DNA of 64,000 nt from Owenia fusiformis. Its lineage: Eukaryota > Annelida > Polychaeta > Sabellida > Oweniidae. The position numbers were made by a program, and so were the translations under genes. This document shows positions 46,225-58,333 of this stretch, piece after piece (within the stretch, counting starts at the first letter, position 1; each line of letters opens with the position of its first letter). The stretch is taken from assembly GCA_903813345.2 (NCBI GenBank), contig CAIIXF020000009.1, positions 12,270,030 to 12,334,029 of the forward strand. Reading direction: 5' to 3'. Under the pieces are notes generated by a model. That model saw only the letters and a list, made by a program, of their open reading frames with translations, made no database searches and was not told where the DNA came from.

Positions 46225-46446
46225 TAACCAATGATTTGGAGCAGGAAGACGTGTTTCTATTGATGGTTGGTGAATAGTTAGAGTGTGCACGATTTTTTCT
46301 CTTCACAGTAATTCTGCAGAAGTAATTCACCTCTCTACCACAGGAAGACGGTAATCACTTAACCCAAGGGGATATACGTTTGTTGTTGTGCTACGACTAA
46401 TTTGTTCTGAAGCGCAAGCAATCTTGCCCACTTTATGGATGGTTTA
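46225..46446 (+). pseudogene. Decayed duplicate of the P450 terminal (haem-binding) exon
   Basis: It aligns to the last P450 exon (44511-44721) from ATTTGGAGCAGGAAGACGTG to GCAAGCAATCTTGC, keeping AGGGGATATACG and CTACGACTAAT. The frame is broken by indels and stops. The codons for the haem-ligand region have changed: TGTGTCGG of the gene is TCTATTGA here, removing the Cys. No upstream P450 exons accompany it, so it is a fragmentary pseudogene 1.5 kb downstream of the parent exon. Confidence 0.85.
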
Positions 46447-46763
46447 TCTCAATATAAGCAAGTTTGCATTGAAAATGAATTCTTATTTATTCAATATCTA
46501 TAAGGCCTCTGGCCCAATGTGTTCATATATATGTATTGTATGTACAATAGTTTAATATTGGTTGCTTCAATAAATATTGCTTGTCAAACAAGATCTATTT
46601 TACGTCCATTTATTCTGGAAAAGTTAAATATATCTTTATAGGCAGTTACCAGCACCCTATCACATTCACAGTGATGTCACTCTTATTGTCACTCTTATCA
46701 TTCACTTTAACTTTATTAAGTCAGTAGTTCTTGAGCCAGAGTCACAATATTAACCATTTGTAT

Positions 46764-47677
46764 TTATGACGTGCACGAACCTGGGGACAATTCGGGAAAT
46801 ACGGGCTGATTTCAGCTTTGAGCGTTAATCTCTGCCTTATTTAAAAAGCAAGCTATGTGTTTTATATATCATTTTGAAGTATTTTTTATTCCCATTTCAG
46901 TGAACTTATTTTTTCTTCAAAATTTTGATGGGATCCAACATATTTTTAGAGTTAAATATATCCCGACATCGTGAAATACGCTGTAAGACGTAACACTTTA
47001 CACTTACAGGGCTCGTTGAAATTAGGATAACTTTTGAAATAATTATCAAAAACCCACTAAAATTTCACAATTTATTCAATGGAATAAGTACATTTATGAC
47101 GTCACAATTGCTTAACGGCTACAGTTCAAATTATCATATATGAACGCTTTTAAAATTTTCAAAATTGTGTAAGGTTTTGAAGGCAAATGGGACGAGCAAT
47201 AAGTTTACCTTCATTTAACCTTCTAATTCAAGTCTGATTTGAAAGAAAAATTAACTGCACAATATTGTCATGGCGAAATTTACAAAACAATAACCAGTTT
47301 GTTTATTTTGCAAATAATATTAAAATAAGAGCTGGTTTTCGAGACTTGAAAAAAATGTGACGCATCGATTTTTTACCACAAATTCCATACATATCAATTT
47401 TTACCAACGCCCCAAGTGGATTTCTTGACCGTTTTTCAAAATTCAAAAACATTTTAGAAATATTGTCCTCGAGATCTTGCTACCCTGTGAATTTTGTCAT
47501 GATTAGATAAGGATAAAGTTTTTTATTTTTAGGTTGACTAAACTTGACAAAAATGTGACGCTTGTCATTTTTGACGTTTTAAGGCTGTTTGCGCCCTATG
47601 CTGCTCATTGTTTTGTCTTCGTTTTTTGACGCCATAATGTTACGCTAATTGTCCCCAGTTTCGTGCGACGTGTAATT
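46764..47677. mobile_element. TIR element with GACGTGCACGAACCTGGGG ends (uninterrupted copy)
   Basis: The left end ACGTGCACGAACCTGGGGA, followed by CAATT, is mirrored by AATTGTCCCCAGTTTCGTG then CGACGT. Internal text such as TCTGCCTTATTTAAAAAGC and GGCTACAGTTCAAAT is shared, in order, with the element at 51411-53829. No transposase frame is present, and the target duplication is not clear. Confidence 0.75.
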
Positions 47678-48370
47678 CCGTCCATCCGAGATCGGCTTCC
47701 CTCCTGTAATTGAAATAAACTAATTGAAATAAACGCAAGGTAGCAGAACATATATAATGTTGCCACAGATCAAGATATTACTTTTCAGAAATCGGACCCT
47801 TCTTGGTATTGAATTTTTAAGAATATCACCTGAACGTCATTACTGGTCAGATCATGTTTAGAAATTCACAACAAAGTATCAGATATGTTTCTTATGCTGA
47901 ATGAGTGAGTGAAAGGGAAAATCTAAAAATGCATGTATTATCATAATATACTGGTTGTTTCTGCCTTATCCCAAAACGTATTCACATGATTCTAAACGGC
48001 TATTATAGTTTGACAGGAAGGAATGGTTACATTTATCCGAAAGATATAAACTTCTAACTTTCCTTACTACTAAACTATTACAAGAGTATTCTATCTATGA
48101 ACTCAAATAATAACAATATACGAATTCAAAACATATGCTTTTCTGACAAATGCTTCTTGATCGTTGATAGAACTTGCGTCAGGGGTGATCACATTTATTG
48201 ATATTTTTTGTCCTAGTATGTATTCCATAAATTAATAAATAACAATTAACAAAATTTAAATAATGTCAATCGCTCGAAGGCATTACAGACATATTTCGCT
48301 CTGACGAAATCATTATTGTTATATTGGATTCCAAGGATAGTATGTAGCACTTTTGTATTTTAGTGTTAGT
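47678..48370. other. AT-rich DNA between a TIR element and the venus-flytrap gene
   Basis: I searched the minus strand here for transmembrane-coding exons that should follow a class C receptor ligand-binding domain and found none. No other feature was recognised. Confidence 0.45.
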
Positions 48371-48426
48371 CTAAAGTTTCATTATAATAGAGCAATACAA
48401 CAACGTGAGCTTATAGAAGTTCCAAC

Positions 48427-51400
48427 CTTTAAACTGCCAAATCAGAGACTCATTGAATGGGGAAAGGACATCAGTTTTTGCATCGTATTTTCCAACGCCC
48501 CTAATAGTGACACCATCACCTGAAAACAACCAAAGCAATAATTCTCATAATAATGGATGGGACTTCAAGACCAAGTAATTTGATAAGATTGATGTCTCAA
48601 AATTCTTCGACGTTCTGCCTTCGAACTAACCTCTCATTGTTCCAACGTTGACGTAATAGTTACGCAATCCATTTGCATTGTAAGTATAGGGTCCCTGTAT
48701 GTTGTTCGTGAAGGATAAATAGAAAGTAAGAATCTTTTTAGCATTAATCATCATTTGATCAGATACACAGCATAGTTTTATAATGTTTGATAATCCATAC
48801 ATTTAAACCACATGCTACCAATGGATAGACATTTAATTCCGAATAAAAATGGATAAGTGTTTTAAAGACATCATTTATTGTGTAACAGTGCTTTAAACCA
48901 GACACTTTCACAGCATAATCAATGGATCTAACGAGTTTTCATTTCGAATAATACTTTTTAATCGCAGTCGTATCTGTCCAAATGCACTCATGTGAGAATA
49001 TGTTTTGCGTTGTTTGGATTCTGGTTCACAAGAAAAAGCCACTCTATGTTACAAATGAAATAAAAAATATCAAACCCAAATTGTTCTAATTAAATGATGT
49101 GTTATTTTGGGAATTAAATTGTCTATCAAATGGGAGCATAAATGAAAGTATCAAAAAGGCACTTCGGATTTAAGTGTTCTTATTTTAGTATAATACAGTC
49201 TTACACGCGATGTTGCATGTAGTATGGAAGCATAAAATGGGCACTTCTGAAATAAGTGTCCTTATTTTTGTGTGGTTACAGTCAACGTCAAGTGAATGTA
49301 TTCAAACTGTTTAAATAATTGTACTGGTAAACAAAGTTGTAACACTACCGTGACTCCATCAAAGTCAACCTTCATTAGATTAGCATACAGTTTCTCTATC
49401 CCGTCCATGGTTCTGAGAAAAGCATTTGCTTCTCCGGGAACTACTCCCTCTTCTTGAAACGTCGCTTTCAGTGCCAAGGCAAACGCCCACACGGCGTCAT
49501 AAGCTCCACCTTGTTAATTAAAAACCTTTTTACTTGATTTTGACAGAATTAAATACCAGTGCATTTTCGTTTTACTTGTTTGCGTTTTTGATACCCTTTT
49601 GGCAATATTAATTAATACAATTTCATACATACCTTCGTTTCTACACATATTATTAGAAATTATTAGACTATGAAGTTGCAAGTCATTTTTGCTAAACATA
49701 TTCTCAAACATAAGGCCAGAATCTTTTCATGTATGTTTCAAATGTTGAGTAAACAAAGCCAGTGAGCTAATTGTGAGCTTATTATTCCTTTAACCCTCAG
49801 TGCCTAAGCCCCTTCTACTATTATAATCCTGGATAAAAAGCCCGAAAGTACAATTGAGCGAGCATAGTTTTATATTCTGCATCAGGATGAAGATACACAT
49901 ACTAATACATACCTGCGAAAACAAATGGCTTTTTGGGTGGTACCTCTTCTCCAATATCAGATAATATATCGACGTATGACTGCAATGGAACGATATTAAT
50001 TGGATATCACACAAATTCTCCCTTATTGTAATAGAATGTGTGGCAATTCGATAAGCGAGACGATGTCCAGAATAATATTTTACAAACAAATATTGACACA
50101 ATTTACAAAAGTTATAACAGAGATCTTTCTTTTGAAGGAATTGAGATACTAATTGAAGATCAATGCACGTTTTCTATTTCTAAAATAGTTCCTGCTGTTT
50201 TGCCATCCAAACAAAGCGACATTGTATTTTCTAAAGCCGATATTATATTTTCAAATAACCAAATTGTAAATGATGTCTTGGCTTATAGTACTTTCCCAAT
50301 TATATACTGTTCAGGTTTTGAAAGATTAAAAAAGAAAACATATATTTTACAAATAAACAAACTAATGCCTCTGGGAATAATTACTTTGCCACTTCTATAA
50401 TGTTTAGGTTCGGTCAGGTTAACGTTGCCACCCTCAAAGTAGTTTTCAGGTAACAGTGTAAGTTGGAGGGCTCCCTCCCTCGCTTCATCAATCTGTTCCC
50501 TTGTACAGTTGGCATTAGCCATTTGATCTTCGGTAAAGTAATTAAGCGTAGGGTTTGACTTATGCATTAGTATATACTTCTCTCCTGTGAGGTTGTATTT
50601 GTACAGCTAAAAACAAAAACAACTACTATATTTGACATTTGTAACTATGAAATGTAAAATTAAATGGACTATTCTCAGTGCAGACCTTTTATAAAACTTT
50701 CATATTGCATATATTTCATAGCAAAGTTATTTGATAAGACAGACAGATGAGAGAGAAACCGAATTGTTGCCGTTGCGCAATTGTGATCTTAGAAATTCAC
50801 ATCATCGATCGAACAAATTGTGACGTTTTAGAAAGATTTAAATCATTATTCCAAACATAACGTTCCGGTGTATTAAATTTTGAAAATATGTTAGATCACA
50901 TTACACACCTGTTCAGAAAATAGCATCACTGAAAAGCGCATAAAATACCTCAAAATTGCATATAAAGCACATGTTAAGAAGTTGTCAAGAAGTTTTATCA
51001 CTAAAACATGTTTACTTTTATAGCCTTCATCAAGAAGTTTTATCGCTAAAACATGTTCACTTGTATAGCCTTGATCAAGAAGTTTTATCACAAAAACATG
51101 TTTACTTGTATAGCCTTGATCAAGAAGTTTTATCACGAAAACATGTTCACTTGTATAGCCTTGATCAAGAAGTTTTATCACAAAAACATGTTTACTTGTA
51201 TGTCCTTGATCAAGAAGTTTTATCACGAAAACATGTTCACTTGTATAGCCTTATTATCAAAGAGTTTTATCACTAAAACATGTTAACTTGTATAGCCTCG
51301 ATCAAGAAGTTTTATCACTAAAACATGTTAACTTGTATTGCCTTGATCAAGAAGTATCTTGCAATACGTTTACGGGACAACCATTTTTTGCTTAATAATA

Positions 51401-54400
51401 AAAATGCATTTATGACGTGCACGGACCTGGGGACAATTCGGGAAATACGGGCTAATCTCAGCTTTAAAGGCCCCATCCGCCGGCAGCACGCTAAAGGTTA
51501 AAAATGTCTCTCACAACTGCCGGCGGACCCGTACGCCCGATTTCAAACTTTTAAAAACTTTACTTTTTCGCGCCATTCGTATTGTCCAATTAGATTGCCC
51601 GATTTATTCAGTGCCTAACATGACTTCCTGTTGACCTAGAAATGGCGATATTTCGAAAAATAATTCTCAATTCAACAATTTAAACAGTGTTTTAGTCGTT
51701 TTTAGTGAACGAATCGTACAAAATGGTGGACAAATACGATCACAACGAAAATGTGGAGGAAATGGATTACGATTTCGAGCTCTTTAGGCTCTTGGAAGCC
51801 GATAACGGTCATCGAAAATAGAAACTAGAATATTTTCTGAATTGAAAAATTGAACATTCGATCGCTGCAAATTCAGATTTGGATTCTGACCAGACAAAGA
51901 GGCGGAGCGGCGGATTCCGGAGGAGTATTCATGGTATATTAATGCCCAGTCGTGTTAATGTACGAAAAAATACATGAGAACATTTTTTTCATGAGCCAGG
52001 CCACTGTATCTTCCCTTTGTGAAAATTTTATCCAGATTCATTCAGTAGTTATTGAGATATTAATTATTTAGTCCAGGCATATCATTTTTTGCACTCTTTG
52101 AAGAATAAGCCAGTTGCGTGGGATATATTTGCTGAAATAAGGCAGCATGGTAAAGGTTTTAAACCACTTTGGCTTATATTGTAGTCTTACCCAATGTTAT
52201 CAAAGTGTGATATGTGAAACTTTTTTTTTAAATTTCAAAATGTGGTTTTTGATAGACTTTTTGTTCCAAAATTTGTGAATTTATTTAAAACCAACTTTTA
52301 GAGGTCACTCATATCTTCTAATTAGCCACAATTCATACCAATGCATAGCATTCATCCTCCCATGTTTTTTGCCGAAAAAATTAAGAAAATCGGTTCATAA
52401 ATAAGCGAGAAATGAACTTATCAGTGCATGAAAATGGTTCTGAGAAAAATGCATTTCAAAATTTTAGTTCTCATAGAAACCAATGGTACAATATATCTAA
52501 AACATAATTTATTTTTTCTTTTAACCTGGTAAGACAATCAACATTGGTTTTTATGAAAGTCTAACATATTTAGAAAAGATTGACATCGAAAAAAAAATTT
52601 CAATTTTTTTCAAAAAGTTTTTGGTACCTTAGTGACATCACTAATGTTTCAAAATATTTTTGATATGTTAAAACATTGAAGTGGCCCATTAGATATGGCA
52701 TTTTATTATTGAAATAGTGTGTCCTTTGTTCAACCTTTGCATTGGTGTTAAAAAGATAATCTTTTTTGAAATGGATTAAGAAATATTTGATGATTAAGAA
52801 ATTTCAACTTTTATGAAAAATGGCGGGAAATTTGAATATTTGAGAAATGAAATGCTCATAACTTTTTTTTCCAAATTTTTTTTTGTTCAAAAATCTCTAA
52901 AATCACTTTTTAAGTCCTGACAAATAGTAAATGAATGATAAAAAAATATTTTCAAACTTTAGACGGGGACTTTAAGCGTTAATATCTGCCTTATTTAAAA
53001 AGCTAACTATGTGTATTATATATCATTTTTAAGTATTTTTTATTCGCATTTCACTGAAATTATTTTTCCTTGAAAAGTATGATGGGATCTACCATATTTT
53101 TTAAGTTAAATGTACTCCGACATCGTCAGATACGCTGTAAGGCGTAACATTTCACGCTTACACGGTTCGTTGAAATCGGAATAACTTTTGAAATACTGAT
53201 CAGAATTTTACTACAATTTCACATTTTATTCATTGAAACATGTGTTTTTATGACGTCACAATTGCCTAGCGGCTACAGTTCAAATCGTCTTATATGAACG
53301 CTTTTAAGATTTTCAAAATTGTGTAAGGTTTTGAAGGCGAAGGAGACAAGCAATAAATTTACCTTTATTTAACCTTCTAATTTAGGTCTGATTTCAAAAA
53401 AAAATTAACTGCATAATATTGTCATGGCGAAATTTACAAAACAATAACCGATTTCTTTATTTTTCAAATAATAAGAAAATAAGAGTTGCTTTTAGAGACT
53501 TGAAAAAATGTAACGCATCGATTTTTTACCACAAATCCCATACATATCAATTTTTACTAACGCCCCAATTGAATTTCCTGACCGTTTTTCAAAAATCAAA
53601 AACATTTTAGAAATAATGTCCTCGAGATCTTCATTCTCTGTGAATTTCACCGGGATTGAATAAGAATAAAGCATCTTATTTTTAGGTTGACTAAACTTGA
53701 CAAAATGTAACGCTTGTCGTTTTTGACGTTATAATGCTGATTGCGCCCTATACGGCCCATTGTATTGTTTTTGTATTTTGACGCCATAATGTTACTCTAA
53801 TTGTCCCCTGTTTCGTGCGACGTGTAATTACTCTTTTTTGCTTAATAATAAAAATGCATTACTCTTTTTTGCTTAATAATAAAAATGCATTACTCTTTTT
53901 TGCTTAATAATAAAAATGCATTACTCTTTAAGATTTAACAATGTAAAGTGTATTATACCTCACAGAGGAATTTAGGTTGAGCTGATCTGGAGACATCAGC
54001 AACAAATATCCTCAGATCACGTTGCTAAAAAATAAAGATGTATCCTAAAACACTTGGGTGGGAGAATATTAAAAAACGTTCGCGGATTATATCACTTTCT
54101 TTAAAGCAATAGATATATACATATTGAAATATTTTGAAAACCTCAGAATGAACCCTTTCATGAACCCTTTCAAGGTGTATCCTTAACTACTTTGAACCAA
54201 TTATTATAGTTTATATTTCCTTCCGGCTACATCTCTCACAGTTGTAGAAATATTCGTACTTTTATTGCAGCCCAGTCAATATCTGCGACGCCATATGTTT
54301 CAAATGCATCAACCTCTACGCCATTCGCTTCAAGATTAGTTTTTAGTTGTTCAATAAACTGAAATAGATAATAAGAGTTTTAATTTAGTATTCTCGTGAA

Positions 54401-57400
54401 ATAAATCGGTGGATATTAATGCGACTAATTAATATACCAATAGACCCGTATTCTACTACTGTCAACCAGCAATTTGTAAAGACGCTTCTTTAGCTGCAGA
54501 GCCACTGTTTAATACTTTTAAACAGTAATTTTGACAGTCCTTTTTTTTTACAAATTTCACCAAATCCCTGGACATGAGCAAAATTTATTTTCTTTTCGGA
54601 AAAACGATGCCTCCACTGCATCGTGGCATTATTGAGTGCGCATTATTGTCGTCATTTCTGGCAATATTCATGAGGTATTTTTGCACATGTAGTGGTTCTG
54701 ATGGTCAAGTCATAATCAAGCTAATGTTATCAAGTGGTTCACTGGGATACGCAATTTTTATTACTTGTCTGATTTCAGTGCCTACGTTGGTATTGTTGGG
54801 AAAGCTATTCAATTTCCGCTTCAGAAATGTATTGTTTTTTAAAAGGTCAACAAAGGTCAACGTGAAGAGAATGCGATACTCGGCGATTAATTGTTTTTTA
54901 CCTTTAAAAATTCATTACCTATTCAATACTGACTCGATTTTCTTGAAATGAAACATATTGGAAAGGTTATTCAGTATACTAAACGATAATCTATCAAAAG
55001 GGGCAAAAATCATCACATTGCATTCTCTACATTATTAAAAAAAGGTAACTATCAATATCTATGAATTTTATTTTAATTGACATCAACTCAGACTATCATA
55101 GCTTTGCACCTCTACCCCAAATTACCTTTTTTTACGCCAAGATTGCCATCTATCTGTGGCTCAAGTTGTAATAATAACAGAGGCACAACAAGTACTATGG
55201 ATATAATCGAGGTCAATCTGACCCCCCTAGAGACATTAGGGTTAATGAATATTTCACATGATTGACTTACGATTAGAGTGAAATGAATAAGATCATTCAG
55301 AAACTGAATTTAGAAGTGACACTAAAATTGCATTAAAACGCTGTCAAACACATAAAGAAGAACTTTGTGTAGTCAATAGAAAATATATTACTTGGCAACG
55401 GGCACAGCGCAAGTTGGATATAAGCCAATGGATTTGTTGAATGGAGAAAATTTGTCTCTTTTTAGGAGATCATTTTCGAAACCTTTCTGTAACATGGTAT
55501 CAGCTGATCTGAGGTTAAAGTCATTAGAATTGAAAATTGGTAATTTCTCATTCAATTTGTTGTAATATTAAATATACGATTTTAATATGTTAAAAGTGAA
55601 GTCGATGCTTCCCGCACTTGGAACCTCAATATATTTACTTCACTCCAGCGTTCACCTTATGCACCTAAACGACTTTTACCTTTCCTTTTTGATGTTCACG
55701 ATCTGGGTAGAATAATCCAACATATTTCCAGCCATATCTTTCGACGATCTTAACTATTGTTCGTCCAATTATGAGTACATCATTAAGACTATCTGTCGAA
55801 AGCGGGGCTTCTAATGTCTCTACGGACGCCGCCCAATTTGCAACCTGAATTAAGATTAAAAAAATAGCATCTCCCCTTTGAGACATATCGCTGAAGTTTG
55901 TTTATGTATCAGATTTTGTAAATCACTACTAATGAAACGAGAATAAATTATTCCAAAAATGGTTCTAGATAACATACAATACTCAAATAATTTCCAGCCA
56001 TGAAAAATAATGTATATTGTCAAGTGGAAAGGAATAGAAACCGAATGTCTTACACTGATACATCCTTTAGCGGCGCAAAAAGTCCTGAGATCAGGTACCA
56101 CGCTTTTACCATGAATGATAAAGGGAATAGCTTGTTCTTTGATCTTATTGTAGTACGCCACAAAACGATCTATATCCTCGATACTTGACGTAAGAGTGGA
56201 AGTCTAAAATAAAAAAGAACATTATAATGAAAAGCATGGTGACCTGGAAACAAATATATACAAACTTTTGATATTTTTTTGATAATTTTTCAATTCATAT
56301 AAACACGAATGACAGTATACCCGGGCCTCAGCATCCATGTATTTACGACAGGAGAACTCGACCTTGACACAGATGTTTTGAGTATGGAGGTTCTAAACAC
56401 GATTTAAGAGAACATGTACATGCAGGTGAAGGTGTACCCTCATGGTCCATTCGAGATAATTTCCCTTCTTCGTCGTGTTTACTTGCACTCTTGCAGTGGA
56501 GACGATAACCCCATTTAAAGTGAAGTACGGCAATCACCATGTTGCACGACAATTGACGTGAAATTATGAAGCATAAGTGCGCATGTCAATAGATAATAAC
56601 GGCATTTGCCGTCATGTTCGTCAAGTGACGTGCAATATTTTGCACGACAATTGACGTGCAAACTATTATCTTGTAAAAGTTTCACATATTATCGGCAGGA
56701 CAACAGGCAGTAATAAACTGGGAAACTAGTGGGAAAATCATGATCTGCATCGTATGTAATAGTTAAAATCATAAACATTTGCTATTTTCCGGGTTGCGTT
56801 TTGAACTAACAACTACTATGATGTGCTTACGTCAATGTTTACAAGAAATATTTATTCAACAGCAAACCGGAAGTAAACAAATGACGTGAAGAAAACGAAT
56901 AAATTCTGATTTAATGAGGATATGAATTTAAATTGTTTATAATTCATTTAAGGTAATCATTAGATCATTGTAAAGAAGGTTTAAAAACTAAAACAAGCCA
57001 GGAAAAAAACAAAAAAATCAACAACACGCTGCGGTCAGGAAAACACTTCCGGTAAAAACGAAGAGGGAAAGTAGACCCCATTTTAGTGATTTCCAGCGGT
57101 CTTTTCTCGGAATTGGGGCTCACGTTGTGTTCAGAGATTAAAAAACTATTGGGTCAGTACCAATTTCGTCGTATAACCTGTCGGAAAGACGATATCTAGA
57201 CAATTGAAGGAGTGTTGGTAATTCCAATATGGCGTTTTTCTGGGATTCGTGAGAGGTAACATTGATTAGTTCTAGCGCAAAATTCCCACATAGGATCGCG
57301 AATTCCTACATACAAGTGCTAGATTAGATAAAATACTTGAAGAAAATGCAATAAAAAGCGTTCCATCGATCGATTTAGACTTTCCAAGAATGCAAGTTCG

Positions 57401-58333
57401 GTGGTGACTTCATTGGTTCGTAACATTTACAGAAAATTCACAAGATTGAACGGCATTTTCTCCACAATTTTGGAATGAAATTCTTCCCTGGGATTTAATA
57501 TATCATTAATGTTTACCAAAGTATACGTACTATAAAATACATATTACTTAGATTGTATATATATTAACACTGGGTATTCTAATCAACCTGGTGTTTCAAA
57601 TTATGAATTACAATGGACATTATGCTTATTGGCGTGATTTACGTCAATTGACGTGCAAAATGGCAATCTCCGTGTTACACGTTAAATGGGGTTATCGTCT
57701 CCACTGTCTTGTGCATAAAGATATAAGAAAAATATTTGTAATTATTATAGCTTGTATTCCCGAATGCAAATAACGGGTAACGGCTAGCGGATAGATTGCA
57801 AGTCAATGAACAACTCGTTAATATAAATATTACATGTACCCGTCGTACATCCCTGTAGCTGCAAGCTTTTGCTTCAAACTCAATCGCTGACCTATTTAAC
57901 GTGTCATTCCGATTACTTAGCAGCAAGTAACAATGACCTACGATCTGTTCGCTATTATTCAACCGAGTGGTTTCATATGATTGATCGTTACAGTGGCATA
58001 AAACATCATGTCCAATCACTGATCACTTCTCGACTGAAGAGTTGTTCCTTATTTTAAATTCAAAATGGCGGGTTAATTTAAGAAACTAAATAGGTTAATC
58101 CAGTAGCCGGAACCCGGTAGTTGCATTCGCAAATGAAAGCTTTAGCTAGGATGGAGTGTTCACACTTTATCTTACCCCGCTAGTGTTATAGCAATCATCG
58201 ACAACGAAATCGTAGCCAGGAAGTATGGTTGGGTCAGCGTTGACATCTTTTCCTGCTTGGACTGCGAACTTACATCGAGTGGTCCAGCTTGAGGTTATTG
58301 AGTGGATCAGGTTACCAATGAAGATCTCCTCGG
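48427..58333 (-). CDS. GABA-B-receptor-like extracellular ligand-binding domain gene (ten exons, incomplete at both ends)
   Basis: Exons in transcript order: 58176-58333, 56054-56203, 55680-55844, 54260-54358, 53959-54024, 50385-50606, 49913-49979, 49349-49509, 48631-48694, 48427-48519. All phases match and give about 415 residues of an ANF-receptor/venus-flytrap fold. Landmarks: EIFIGNLIHS at the start, DVNADPTILPGYDF, ERYGWKYVGLFY, RDLRIFVAD, FLCELYK, NCTREQIDEAREGA, FAGGAYDAVWAFALAL, VDFDGVT and GVGKYDAKTD. NCT..E..EA, the AYDAxWA block and the Y-N/D ending point to GABA-B-like rather than glutamate receptors. Five N-glycosylation sequons fit an extracellular domain. The signal-peptide exon was not found. 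After 48427 there is only a weak donor (G|GTTGGA); otherwise the frame reads 20 codons further to a TAG at 48371. No seven-transmembrane exons follow in the searched flank, so this is a secreted, truncated or pseudogenised form, or its membrane part lies elsewhere. Confidence 0.85.
50986..51360. repeat. Tandem repeat, 45-bp unit, about 8.3 copies
   Basis: The unit is CAAGAAGTTTTATCAC..AAAACATGTT..CTTGTATAGCCTTGAT, repeating at 50986, 51031, 51076, 51121, 51166, 51211, 51257, 51302 and partly 51347. Copies alternate between CACA/TTTACT and CACG/TTCACT variants, suggesting a 90-bp dimer. Because 45 is divisible by three, several frames on both strands stay open; this is not evidence for a protein. 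It is intronic in the venus-flytrap gene. Confidence 0.95.
51411..53829. mobile_element. Second GACGTGCACG..CTGGGGACAATT element, interrupted by a nested element
   Basis: The left part (51411-51461) and right part (52976-53829) together match the uninterrupted copy at 46764-47677. About 1.5 kb of unrelated DNA lies between. The outer flanks on both sides carry TTTTTTGCTTAATAATAAAA, showing insertion into the 31-bp tandem array that continues at 53830. It is intronic in the venus-flytrap gene. Confidence 0.8.
51462..52975. mobile_element. Nested 1.5-kb element with AAGGCCCC...GGGGA ends
   Basis: It interrupts the host element at CTTTA, which appears on both sides as a probable 5-bp target duplication. 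The ends TTTAAAGGCCCCATC and GACGGGGACTTTAA are weakly inverted. Inside, an ATG-initiated 32-codon frame at 51723 encodes an acidic peptide beginning MVDKYDHNEN; it may be the remnant N-terminus of a transposon protein. The rest is AT-rich and non-coding. Confidence 0.65.
53830..53928. repeat. 31-bp tandem repeat, three copies plus a partial
   Basis: ACTCTTTTTTGCTTAATAAT followed by AAAAATGCATT recurs exactly every 31 bp (53830, 53861, 53892, 53923). One further unit remnant lies left of the transposon at about 51385-51411, so the array predates that insertion. Confidence 0.95.
56494..57706. mobile_element. 1.2-kb TIR element with CAGTGGAGACGATAACCCC ends
   Basis: CAGTGGAGACGATAACCCC at the left is mirrored by GGGGTTATCGTCTCCACTG at the right. 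The flanks share TCTTG (56489-56493 and 57707-57711). Subterminal regions are rich in the palindrome-like words TTGACGTGCA and TTGCACGACAA. No transposase frame is present. It lies between the first two identified exons of the venus-flytrap gene. Confidence 0.85.

Noticed and set aside
44722-48370. Seven-transmembrane exons expected downstream of the venus-flytrap domain
   Set aside because: I read the minus strand for them and found only transposons, a P450 pseudo-exon and AT-rich DNA; small exons could still have been missed.
50038-50400. 120-codon plus-strand frame
   Set aside because: It overlaps the antisense of a well-supported venus-flytrap exon (50385-50606) and an AT-rich intron; composition is random-like.
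50891-51286. Repeat proteins of 77-111 codons on both strands
   Set aside because: They are produced by the 45-bp tandem repeat staying open in several frames; no start context or conservation.
54574-54951. 125-codon plus-strand frame with hydrophobic stretches
   Set aside because: It sits antisense in an intron of the venus-flytrap gene, has no splice context, and its hydrophobicity follows from T-rich codons; no family resemblance.
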